Shown here piece after piece: positions 22,097 to 32,945 of a DNA stretch of 64,000 nt. The stretch is from the NCBI GenBank assembly GCA_012934845.2, contig WNNJ02002991.1:124001-188000 (forward strand), in the 5' to 3' direction. The stretch is from Pomphorhynchus laevis. Lineage: Eukaryota; Acanthocephala; Palaeacanthocephala; Echinorhynchida; Pomphorhynchidae. Every line of letters begins with the position of its first letter. Positions within the stretch are counted from its first letter, which is position 1. Position numbers and translations under genes: made by a program. Below the pieces are notes generated by a model. The model was not told the DNA's origin. It ran no database searches and saw only the letters and a program-made list of their open reading frames with translations.

Positions 22097-22660
22097 CTAT
22101 ATTACCCACCTGTCCAACATTAAGAGCTGTACTGAGCTCCTCTGTTGTGCTCTATAATAATTGTGACGAACAAAAGTTGTTCCACCAATTCTACAGGACA
22201 GAATATGCTTCAAGTCTGTGCCCTCTCCACATTTACAACGGAGCTTCTGTTCCGGGTTTATATTGTACCTTACACCGACTGCGATCTCAAATTGCTTTGA
22301 TGTCAAACACCAACCAAATCTCTTCCGTGGCATTGTTGTTAGCCACGTTGACGCATTCCTTCGACTTGCATGATCAAGAATAGTTGACCATTTCTCATCG
22401 GATTCTATGATCTGTTTCGAACCTTTATGATAATGTCATCCTGTGCAGTGATACCATTGATTTCTGCGGAGTCCGTCATATTCTGGTGTGCGATTGCTAA
22501 TGGGTTTTCAAAATTTATAGAGGTGCATGCCATGGGGTCGCGAATTTCCATACCTCCATGTCGAACTGAAAGTGAGCAAATATCCGCAAAGGTGTGTCTA
22601 TAGGGGGCAGCCTCGAATAATGAAGGTATAAACTTCGCCAAGATTGCACTCTTCAATAAT
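22097..22660 (-). mobile_element. LINE fragment with RLE-type zinc knuckle
   Basis: Minus strand: LSVRHGGMEIRDPMACTSI (22656-22405), then RKRFGWCLTSKQFEIAVGVR, CKCGEGTDLKHILSCRIGGT, FVRHN (22333-22097). The C-C-H-C pattern CxCG-x7-HxLxC followed by RHN is the knuckle that precedes the restriction-enzyme-like endonuclease in R2/NeSL/CRE-type LINEs. RT and endonuclease parts are not seen nearby. Old fragment. Confidence 0.6.
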
Positions 22661-23284
22661 AATAATATATTTTTTTAAAACATTTATTGTAAATCAAATA
22701 AACACAAGAGTTTCAAAGTCCCCCGAATGGGTAACAGTAGAACAATCCCTAACGGATCACAATTGAAATAAAAAATAAGATATTAAATTTGAGCATCCTG
22801 GCACGACTGTATCTTGAATTATAAGATCTTCTATCGTATCACCAATACAATTTTCCATTGCAATTCCTGCAAGCCTTTCAGTACTCGACCTCGCATTTCG
22901 CAATGAGATTGAAACCAGCCTAGCCATTATAAAACCAATGTCCACTATTATAATAATATTTTTTAACTATTAATTTTATTAATAATAAAATTATAATTAC
23001 ATTTACAAGGTTACCCGCTAATGGGTCCCATAAAAACATTATGTTTGAAACCATTTTAAATTGGGTTGTTTCTGGTAGATCGTGTTAACCGAATGCACAT
23101 CGACGAAACCCTTGCCAACGCAAATTCGATTCTACATCGAAGGAAATTAATTCATTACTGTCTCATCCAAATTCATGTATCATGAACGACGAAAACGAGC
23201 TAAATATGGTAAAAGGGTTGGGCCTATTGAGAGAACGCACTTTGTACCGATGATTCTTGCTGCGAATGGGGGCACTGGATTTTT
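22661..23284. other. No recognisable gene
   Basis: A 62-codon minus-strand frame (22945-22757) has no domain I know. Otherwise AT-rich. Confidence 0.35.
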
Positions 23285-23625
23285 GCCTCGAAGAGCATGA
23301 TATGAATCACGGAAAGACGGAGTAATTGAGCGAAAATCACGTCTGAGAGAGCGGTGATAGACTCGAAAAGCATGACGGAGTCGACGCTTTGAGAGTAGGC
23401 ATTGGATGTCAAACCATGGGGCACGGTGCAAGCGACGGTGTGGGGAGAGACTTGAAGGGAAAGAGAAGATCGAGAATGAATGTGAGTTTAGAGTCGAAGA
23501 GAAATGCGAGATCGTGAGGAGAGGAATATGTTATTGTTAGATAGGATAGAGACGATTTAAGTAAGGCAGAGCGGAGAAGGGAGAGGTCAAGATTTCTCCA
23601 ATCTTCCCTGCTGATAATCCATCTC
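23285..23625 (-). mobile_element. LINE family 2 fragment (connector)
   Basis: Minus strand matches 5765-6000: HRAPWFDIQCLLSKRRLRHA, FRVYHRSLRRDFRSITPSF, RDSYHALR. It continues 5' of that copy's truncation by about 110 bp, so it preserves a little more of the element. Confidence 0.85.
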
Positions 23626-23639
23626 CCTTCAATGACATC

Positions 23640-25110
23640 TCCTTAATTTATTTATATCGCCTTATTATAATTTAAAGTGGCAAATGCGTGCCAGCTGCAC
23701 GCTTACAAGTCCACTAACTAAAAAACAGCAAAAGTCATACAGATAAATTTCATAAATTGTTTAAATGGAATTGGATTTGGCGTATGAAGCACGGCATTGA
23801 TGTTGATTGGCGGATATGAATTGGCAGTTGATTTCACAAGAGAGGAGCAGCCACAACGAAGGAGCGGAAGCCAAAAGAGGTAGAGTAGTTTGGGACATGT
23901 AAATGAAGGGAATTACGGGAACGCAGAGCACAATACACAGTACGAGAATTGTCGAGAAAAGGAAGGTTGAGAAATGAAGGGGTATGAGAAGTTATAAGGC
24001 GAAAAGCAGTGATAAGAAGACGAATTTGAACACGACAATAAATGGTAGGCCAATCAATAGAAACAAGATAGTGGGATGTATGATCAAAACGACGAAGACG
24101 GGGGAGAACTCGGACGGCAGCGTTGATGATGCGTTGTTAAGGAAGAAGAGTGGATTTAGGTGAGTTGGAAAATAGACTAAGACAATAATAAAAGGAGAGA
24201 AGATATGAGAGTCATACAAGAAGGGAAATCGATCAATCTACGAACTTGACGGGGGTTGCAAAGTATCAAGGCAGATGAGCGTACTTTATCTCTAACGAAA
24301 GGTTTAAGTGAAAGTCGGTTGTCGAAATAGAAGCCTAGGAAAACGAGATTATCAACGATAGGAAGAATTATGGAATTTAATGATACGGAGGGAGGTTCTA
24401 CGCCGAAGCTTCGAGGTAGGATCCACATAATTTTAGATTTATTAGGATTCAGAGAAAGTCGAAGGGAAGAAAGATGATTGGAAATTGAGACAAGACAGCT
24501 GGAAACAGAAACACTGAGATCATGAATACGATAAGCAGGTGCATGAGTATAGATGAGAATGTCATCAGCGTATTGCATAGAATGGAAGTTAAATGTATAA
24601 AAAATAGAAGAAAATCACCTAGAAGAAGAGAGAAAAGCAAAGGGCCTAATACGGATCCTTGTGGAACAACGGACGGATTGGACGAAGGATGGGAGGGAGA
24701 AGAGTTAGAATAGACGCGAAATGTACGGTTTGATAGATATGAAGAAAACTATGATACAGTGGGTATGGAGAAGCCTTAATGATGACGAAGGCGATGTAGA
24801 AAAATCCAGTGATCGACGATGTCAAACGCAAACGATAGATCACGAGAAACTATGACACGACATAATTTTTGATCGCGCGTGATGAGTAAGTCGTTATAAA
24901 CTTTAAGACATGCAATTTCAGTAGAGTGATTAGAGCGAAAAGCAGCTTGGAAAGGAGGAAACGAGTTAGAGGAAAATAGATATGCATTAACTTGATTGAG
25001 AACAAGACGCTCAAGGAGTTTGAAGATGGTTGGAATAAGTGAGATAGGACGGTACGAAGATGGTAGTGAGGGGTCAAGAGATTGCTCTTTGAGGAGAGTA
25101 CAAACAGTAA
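23640..25110 (-). mobile_element. LINE family 1, decayed 5'-truncated copy
   Basis: Minus strand from about 25110 to the 3' end at 23640 matches the RT and C-terminus of family 1: MQYADDILIYTHAPAYRIHD, LSLNPNKSKIMWILPR, LVFLGFYFDNRLSLKPFVRD. The 3' stem-loop gcgtgc-cagct-gcacgc lies at 23686-23702. Many frameshifts; clearly older than the copies at 7-14.6 kb. Confidence 0.9.
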
Positions 25111-26121
25111 GTTTATGACAAGTTTATAATATTTCGTAAGAGAGATAGAGTAACGTGGATAAATGATATGATAACATGAGGTAAGTATTTCTTCCTCATT
25201 ATATCCATATACTTTCATCGTATAAGTTTAGCGTATTATATTAATTCTCTATCGAATTTTTATAACGAGATAATCTTCAATCTTATGTACTTATCCTACA
25301 GTACTTCTATAATGACCTTTTTTCTTTTTATTATCGTGATCGCGCAAAATAGCCTTGTGCTAATGCTCTTTATGTAATAATAATTTTATTACAATAATTC
25401 CTTTAAATTTGATGTATTAAAAGTGTAAATCGTGTCTTTTAATAAATTAATACAGCATTTGTTTTATACAGTTGTTTTGTAAATTTTTCATCTGACAGAA
25501 AGCCTTGTAAATAGGTAGCTTAAAGCTGTTAACTGTTTGTTTGCATTCTCGGTGTCCGACGAGTTTTGCTTCCTTGAACAAGTTAGGTATCTTGTTTTTA
25601 ATAACTATTTATACAGATTTTATCCAATCATTTCTACTGGCTAGCGAGTCTTATGTAATATTATCATTAAGGTATTTTAATTAAAGCTTTTGTTTTTTGA
25701 TTTTGGTATGAATTCATGATAGCGAATATTTACACGAAAACGTTATATAAAGACGATAAAATACGGATTTTTGTTTACTTCATTCTTAGTGCAAGGTGTT
25801 ATACATTCGGAGCGAATACTAGGTTATGCTTGCAATAGTTTTTCTACTTATTTAGAAAAGCTACTTTGCTATCCTCATGAACTAAAGTATTAGTTCAATT
25901 AAATCATATTTTGGGTTATATTTAAAATACCCTATATCTTCCTACCTTTGTTATTAGGATTTGTAACTCTTTAGTTACTTTTTTAAACGTTTGAAATTAA
26001 TTATAATTTGAATTGGGATTAAAGAAAAACAGATGTGATATTGTCATACTTTACCAAATATATCGGTATACTACTCATAATAAAATTAATTATCTCTTCT
26101 AGATATACGTAGTGGGGCTCT
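25111..26121. other. No gene seen; upstream region of the GOLT1-like gene
   Basis: AT-rich. No ORF of note and no repeat recognised. The promoter of the downstream gene should lie here, but no element is distinctive. Confidence 0.4.
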
Positions 26122-28765
26122 ATGATGCAGCTAACCGATTTCCAAAGTTTGTAAATTGCTTAATCTTGTTAAAACACTTTGCTACAATTATTGAAGTTTA
26201 GAAATAGGGTTTGGATTGCTGCTATGTGGGCTTAGTTTCCTATTTCTCGGCGTGATTTTATTTTTCGATAAAGGATTACTGGCATTAGGCAATGTGTGTA
26301 TATACGTCGGGATTCGGTATTTAATTAAAGTATTGATTTGCATATATGAAATTAGTTATTTTGTAAATTCTTATTTAATTAATTAATTTTAAAAGGCATT
26401 GCTGGCATCATGGAATGTCTGTATTTGAGCTTCGATATTTAAATAAATGTTATTGAATTGATAAACTATTATATTTTTTAGTTTATTAAATATTATATTT
26501 AATATTATATTTATATTATTTTTTGATTAAATATTTTTTTTTATATTTAATAATATTATATAAATATTATATTTATATTATAGCAAATTGATTCTAGCAA
26601 ATTCGTATAATAAAAAAATGAAGAAATATCGTTATTCAGAATTTTTTTAATTAATAAATTAAATAAATTATAGAAAATAAATTACAGGGTAAATAGAATA
26701 TGAAAGTATTTAGTTTATTCAATTCTATATTGTTATATGAAAGATCTTTAATTAATAACATTAAAAGAAACCATCATTTTTATGTTATCTCTTGAATTTT
26801 CTTTAGTATCTACTTTAAAACTCATTATATTATATGTTTGATAAATTTTTATAAATTAGGTCTACTTTAATAATTTTTTACATTTTGATTAGGCTTTTTT
26901 AATTCTGAATTATACTAATTCTTTAGTATCTTATAATTTTTTGAAATATTGAATGCCCAATTTCAGATATTTTTGTTTCTGGCTATAATATCAAATGTCT
27001 ATCTTAGTCTTTTATTAAAATTATAATAAATTTACGATTAAGCAATAATAAATGTTAGAATTTATATATATTTTTTTATTTAAAAATACATTATTAATAA
27101 TACTGGATAAAATAATTAATTCAAATTATTTGATTATTATTTTTTTAAATATCATGTAGAATTGCTTTTGGGTCAAATTTAATAAAATAATATGAAAAAA
27201 TGTAGCTTCAGTTAATTGATATTAATTATTTAAAAATGTACAATCTTAAAATTGTAATTTTTTTGAAGATGCTAACAGAAGTTAGTGAAATATCAAAAAT
27301 AATTTTTTCTTTCCTTTGATCCAGCTCCAATAATTATTTATCAATAATGGATCAAATATATAATATATAACAATATAAACAAATATATAAACATATATTA
27401 TATTACGATGAGAAGTATTATATTAAATAAATAGTAAAATAAATTATAAATAGTTGATACTAATCCATTATTGATAAAGAATTATTGGAGCTGGATCAAA
27501 GAAAAGAGGAAATTATTTTTGATATTTTGCTAACTGCTGTTAGCATCTTCAGAAAATTACTCCAAAATTATCTGAAAAATAAATTAAATTACTAAAAAAT
27601 GATCAAATTGTAAGATTTGACAGAAATTATTGGATTAATATATATAATCATATCATAATATGATATCATATCTTATCCTCATAAATTGCATTCACCTTTA
27701 GTTTATATTAATATAAAATCGAATTACATACTTGGTCGATATTAGCTTTGAATTCTTGCGATGGGCCGGATGAAAGTGCTCAGGGGGCCGGATCCGCCCG
27801 CTGGTCGCTAGTTGTTCATATGTGCTTAGGTTAAATTGCGTATATTTATCGTATATATTTAATTGCTTAAAAAACATTTCATGATAATTGAATATTTTTG
27901 AACTTTAATTTCGTATTATTTATTCTTTCATTGCTATCTTTTCTATTCGTCTTTGATGAGTAGATTGACAACTTGACGTTACCACATATTTTCTTCCTAT
28001 TCTAAAGTTTCATATTTGGTATTTTCATTTCGAACCCGTATTTTTTCTATTTCATTAGAACATTTTTTATAATCCATCTATTTATTTTCATTGGTACATT
28101 TTTTCTATTTTAAACTTTGATAAATCTATTGCAATTTTATGTATTCAATGTTAAAGTTCAATCTGTTCATGCTCCAGCCTTTAACCATTCTCAGTCTTTA
28201 GTATTTTATAATTTTTTGAAATATTGAATGGCCAATGTCAGAATTCTATATTTTTGTTTCTGGCTATAATATTGTTCTTTAAATCCTTATTCATTTAGTA
28301 TTTTATGAATCGATTGAAATACCACTTTTTAATGCATTAGTATTTACTCACATTTCATTTTTATCAATTTAATTCACAATGAGGATTTTATTAATTTTAA
28401 TTCAAACGGCTTTATAAAAGCTAAAATCGTAAATTTTATGCTTTATAGCTGCTATTTCTCGTCGGTTTATTCTTACTTGCCGGTATTGAGCGAACATTAA
28501 GGTTATGTTTTCAACGGAATAAAATTGTTTCCACTGGATTTACATTTGTTGGTATTACATTAATTCTGCTAGGATGGGCGATTATCGGTTTGCTCTTCGA
28601 AATCTACGGACTTCTCAATTTATTTGGGTATTACATTGCATATGGGATTTGCTTCAATATTGACATTTTAGAGGATTATTGCCAACTATTATTGTGTTCC
28701 TGCGACAGCTTCCGATCATTGGGCATATGTTGGTTTTACCTGGAATAAGTCAGGTGATTTTTTGA
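26122..28765 (+). CDS. golt1: GOT1/GOLT1-type Golgi transport protein (4 exons)
   Basis: Small four-helix membrane protein of the Got1/Sft2 family, needed for vesicle traffic between ER and Golgi. Exons 26122-26146, 26208-26293, 28449-28627 and 28672-28765 join in phase (1, 0, 2). Product: MMQLTDFQRFG, LSFLFLGVILFFDKGLLALG, LLFLVGLFLLAGIERTLRLC, FQRNKIVSTGF, LGWAIIGLLFEIYGLLNLF, then LLPTIIVFLRQLPIIGHML and VLPGISQ. It matches the family signature (LTDxQ, ILFFDK, GxERT, GFEIYG, PGI). Reading on past CAG gives VIF and a stop at 28765 (127 aa). The alternative is a splice at 28754 to an exon at about 28823, which lies beside a repeat. Introns: 61, 2155 and 44 bp. The start is the first ATG of ATGATG. 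Confidence 0.88.
26931..26994. repeat. Direct repeat in GOLT1 intron 2, copy 1
   Basis: The block from ctttagtatcttataatttt through ttttgtttctggctataata recurs at 28196-28272 with a few changes. Unknown element. Confidence 0.7.
27265..27550. repeat. Fold-back (MITE-like) element in GOLT1 intron 2
   Basis: The left arm 27265-27356 (gaagatgctaacagaagtta ... tatcaataatgg) and right arm 27459-27550 are inverted copies, about 85-90% alike, around a 100-bp AT-rich loop. No coding. Confidence 0.8.
27763..27812. repeat. GC-rich hAT-like fragment
   Basis: gggccggatgaaagtgctca followed by gggggccggatccgcccgc. GGCCGGATCCGGCCC-type motifs are usual near hAT MITE ends. Only about 50 bp in an AT-rich intron. 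Confidence 0.4.
28196..28272. repeat. Direct repeat in GOLT1 intron 2, copy 2
   Basis: Partner of 26931-26994. Confidence 0.7.
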
Positions 28766-28929
28766 TGTTCAATTTATACTAATTTTTATATCAAATGTCT
28801 TATTAATATCAATTATGTTGCAGAGGAGGACCAAAAGGATCATTAGCAAAGAGCAATGGCTAATGCCAGCGCATTTTCTCTTTATCTGCCAACTTATTTG
28901 TATTTTACAAGAAAATGAGAGATTTCCGT

Positions 28930-29350
28930 GGGCATTTTTTCTGTTTGTATGATGTGGCAGCCACGAAAGAATCGACAAAACGATGCCATGTACCGTTTCT
29001 TCATTATTTTGACTAATCAGTGCCAGATACCTCTCACTACTGAATGCAGAGGAGGACCGGCTACAATAAAACATTTTAAATCAATTCTAAACTAGAAAAT
29101 GATAGATTTTCATGGAAATGTTTCTGTTTGTATGATGTGGCAGACACGAAAGAATCGACAAAACGATACCAGGTTCCGTTTCGTCATTAATTTGACTCAT
29201 CAGCGCCAGATACCTCCCACTACTGAATGCAGAGGATCTCCTCTGCATTCAGTAGTGGGTGGTATCTGGCACTGATTAGTCAAAATAATGACGAAACGGT
29301 ACATGGCATCGTTTTGTCGATTCTTTCGTGGCTGCCACATCATACAAACA
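28930..29350. repeat. Triplicated about 115-bp repeat, two direct and one inverted copy
   Basis: Copies at about 28945-29055 (+), 29121-29236 (+) and 29239-29350 (-). The last two meet in a near-perfect palindrome (gaatgcagagga, tc, tcctctgcattc). Each copy holds, on one strand, a CTGATGAG or CTGATTAG core, a GTCA/TGAC stem and CGAAAC, resembling half of a hammerhead ribozyme. The phrase tgcagaggaggacc also occurs at 28819, so the element may start there, right after the GOLT1 gene. Confidence 0.75.
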
Positions 29351-31511
29351 AATTCTAAACTAATTTAAAACATTTTAAATTAATCCAAAGTCATTAATTA
29401 GTCATTGCTAAATTAATTTAAAAGTCTACAATAAAACATTTTAAATCGATTTAAAACATTTTCAATTAATATAGTGTATGTACATTTACTTTTAAGTCAA
29501 TAATTACTCATTGATTTTTCTGGTGTCAGATATAATCGCAGTCTTTTAGATATCTTCTTTTCATTTAAAGCTTTCTAAACCAGCAATCTAGATATGAATT
29601 ATTTTTTAATTATTGTTGCAACTGATTTATTCGTTACAGACATTTTTGAACAAGCAGCACTGATTTGTCATAACTCAACAGGGATAATCAATTAAGCAAC
29701 TTAACATCTTATGGAGTTGCTTCTAACCGCCCACGTCGATAAAAGAGAACGGTGAGGATATTGTTCCCTCATTAGCATAAAAAGCTGTGAGTATATTGCA
29801 GCAGTGAGTATATTGTGATTAAGTTACAGGATTAAAAAGAGCTTAAATCAGAATTACCGGATTTTTAAGTTCGACTATTTGATTACCAAGTAGAATAATC
29901 AAGTACAGTGAATTAATTTTATCAAACTAGTTTTATTTATGTACGGGTTAATTTGCAATAACTAAGTGCCAGAGCGCATAATTTTAACATTTATTTAAAT
30001 AAATATTGATTATCTTGTTTTTGCAAAATGCTCGCATTTATTCAGTATTTATTAGTTTAAAAGTTATACATTTTAAGGATCGATGTCACAACCATTAAAT
30101 AATTTTAATTTTAATAAAGTTGAACTTTATTGAAATTATATTTTATGAAAAAAATTTAAACCAATTTAATATATCAAAGCTGGTTGTCTCTTTCATTGAA
30201 CTCACAAATATGCAGTGTATAATTCTATCAAATTACTCCCTAGTTCCATCATAATTGAATAATGACAGTGAAATGTCAATGAGTTATACATCCTTAAAAG
30301 CTAATGTTTCAGTTCGTACCTCGCATGGATTATTAACAAATTCAATCAACATATTTAAAATCACTTGAATACATTTACTACCTAATTTACGAATATGAGT
30401 ATTTGGGATTCTGCTGTTATTAATAAGATATTTTGGAACAATAGCCGAAAAATGTCATGTTTTATAGTCAATCTATAAGCTTTAATAAGAATATCTTATA
30501 ATATATTTTTATTGAATTACAATTAAATCATTTACTTGCAAAAGGTTACTTTTTTAATTACTAAATATATTTAAAATGTTAAAATTAATGATTTATATTT
30601 CGCATGCTCAAACTTTTCAGAAATAAGTTTGAACAATATCACGCATTTAACCGCTTTGAATTGCTAAAGCACCATATTTTTGCTTAGGTTATAGATCAAA
30701 TGTTTGGTAGCCGTTCAATGGTTTGACGATTATGACTGAACGTAATAATGTGTATAACAAACCTTTTACTTCTTTAATTACTTATTTTACATTTTTAAAA
30801 GTTTGTATTTTTGATTCATATTTCGCAATTTTAATTAAACTTTAAAGCTCATACATAAACTACATTTTATTTTAATATGAAAATCAACAGTTTGGCTGTT
30901 TTCCCGAGATACACATATCCCATTTTTACAAATGCCTAGATTTTATATCGGATATATGCAATTTTATATCGGGTTTCTTTATTTGACCTTTTATCATAAT
31001 TTTAAAACATGGTATTCTATCTATTAATCGTTTCATGGAATTTTAGAATGAAGCCGACTTAAGGATAAGAAGGTAGACTCATTATATGTTCCATATGATA
31101 AGAAATGTAAAAATATCCCTAATTTGTAGAAACCCTGGAAAAAAATAAACCCTTTAAAAGAAAATATAAACCTCTATTCAAACATAATGGTTTAGACATT
31201 TATTTTTCATGTTTTAAAAAATTCTAATAACCATCTGAACCTGAAGAAAATAAGACAAAGACCTGTTATCTTTTATTATATTTTTATAACATCCATTCTA
31301 TAACATCCATTAGTATCGATTTCTTAGTAATTTCTGTAAAGTAAAATAAATAATTTATCTTGCGCGTATATTCGTTATATTGTTAACTTTCTACGATAAA
31401 TAGATTTTTTTACAGTAATTTAAATAAATTTATTTAATGAATTTAACAATAAATCTATTTCAACTATTGGTGACGCAATATCAAGTACGAAAGAATTTTA
31501 ATACAACTTTT
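29351..31511. other. No gene seen; AT-rich intergenic
   Basis: About 2.1 kb between the GOLT1-like and lectin genes. No ORF with a recognisable domain and no strong repeat noted. Confidence 0.45.
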
Positions 31512-31976
31512 ATAATTAACACGAACAGGAAAGTATAAACCTGTGCTTTTTCACAGCCTTCGTCGGGAAGCTTAACCCGGAATGCGCCTACCACATTTCG
31601 ACCTTAGTCTACTTATCACTACAAAGTGGTCTCATCAGTGTGGCCCTGTAGCTACACAACTTCGACAATACAAAGTCATCAGTAAACCTATATATGGAAG
31701 TCACTAAGCCCTAAGAAGCCACTGTTTTAGCAAACCTTACCAGATTTAAGCCTGATAACCGGTGGAGGAGCGTGCGCTTAGTGACTTCCATACAGAGGTT
31801 TACTGATGACTTAGTATTTTCGAAGTTGTGTAGCTACAGGGCCACACTGGTGAGACCACCCTGTAGTGATGAGTAGACTAATGTCGAAATGCGGTAGGCG
31901 CATTCCGGGTTAAGCTTCCTTACAAAGGTTGTAAAAAAGCATGCATGTTTATACTTTCCTGTTCGTGTTAATTAAA
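31512..31976. repeat. Fold-back element with about 200-bp arms
   Basis: The left arm 31512-31709 and right arm 31770-31976 are inverted copies (taattaacacgaacaggaaa at one end, ttcctgttcgtgttaatta at the other), about 88-90% alike. Arms hold CTGATGAGACC ... GGTCGAAATG, again like a hammerhead core with a long stem II. Non-autonomous; family unknown. Confidence 0.85.
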
Positions 31977-32480
31977 AAAGTTGCATTTAAATAAATCTAT
32001 TGTTACAAAAATATAAGTGTTCATTATATCGGCTAAAAGCTACAAAAAAAAGTAGTATTTCAAAAAGAGGTACCTTTGTATCAAATATTTAACTGAAGTT
32101 ATTCTAAAAGTCAGCATTCTGAACTCATATAGTCTACACCCCACACATCTACAACTCCCTTCAGTTTTACATTTACGAGCTCAATCGTTAAATTTAATCA
32201 ATCCGTATGCGCATTTGTTCATCCTTTGGCTCTAGGCATTACTAAAATACACGATATTATCAAAAGTATGTTTCGGAATTGCATATATTATTTAGTTAAG
32301 ATGAATAGTTGAGGTCAAGAATCTTTATCATCTAATTCTAAGTGTTTATTATATGAAATTGATTGTAATTTATTTTTCATATTTTGAAAAATTCTAATAA
32401 GTATTTGAACCTAAAGAAAATGAGGTAAAAACCAGTACCTGTCATATTTTATTATATTTTAATAGCATCCATTCTAGAAG

Positions 32481-32581
32481 ATGGTAACATTTTTTGCAAA
32501 AAATGTTACCATTTTTACCATGCCATTTTTGTAAAAATGGCATGTAACTAAGTTCTTAACATAAGCTTTTATGTTAAGAAC
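32481..32581. repeat. Three consecutive palindromes
   Basis: 32481-32512: perfect 32-bp palindrome (ATGGTAACATTTTTTG and its complement). 32519-32544: 26-bp palindrome (CATGCCATTTTT arms). 32552-32581: 13-bp arms (GTTCTTAACATAA) with a 4-base loop. Arm sequences differ, so this is not one repeated unit. About 365 bp upstream of the lectin start. Confidence 0.9.
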
Positions 32582-32945
32582 AATATAATCAACTTATATT
32601 TCGTGACATTTAGTAATCAAATGACATGGGTTATTTCAAAAATGTCAATGATCTCATTAGCATTTATGAAATTAATGTTAATTTACTTTAACTTTTTAAT
32701 TTATTTACGTTTAGCTACTAAAAAGACTTCATATTAGTCAAATGATCAGATCCATATGCTATTTTTAAATATGTTACTTTAATAAAGGTCAATCGTTAAC
32801 TAAAAATGATCGAAATGTATAATAGCAGAGCAAGTCAACGCAAATTAAAAATTGTAGTTTGTTTTCACAATTTATAAACTGACGACATTTTCATTATTAA
32901 TTAAATTTGTAATGTGTTAAGTGTAAATATTAAACTATTTTCTAG

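Noticed and set aside
28822-29000. Fifth GOLT1 exon (frame RRTKRIISKEQW...) after a ttgcag acceptor
   Set aside because: The sequence runs straight into the triplicated repeat, and gcagaggaggacc is itself part of that repeat; the simple read-through stop at 28765 is more economical. Not fully excluded.
28930-29350. Full hammerhead ribozymes in the triplicated repeat
   Set aside because: The core words and stem II are there, but no stem I or III pairing could be drawn in any copy; kept only as a finding about hammerhead-like cores.
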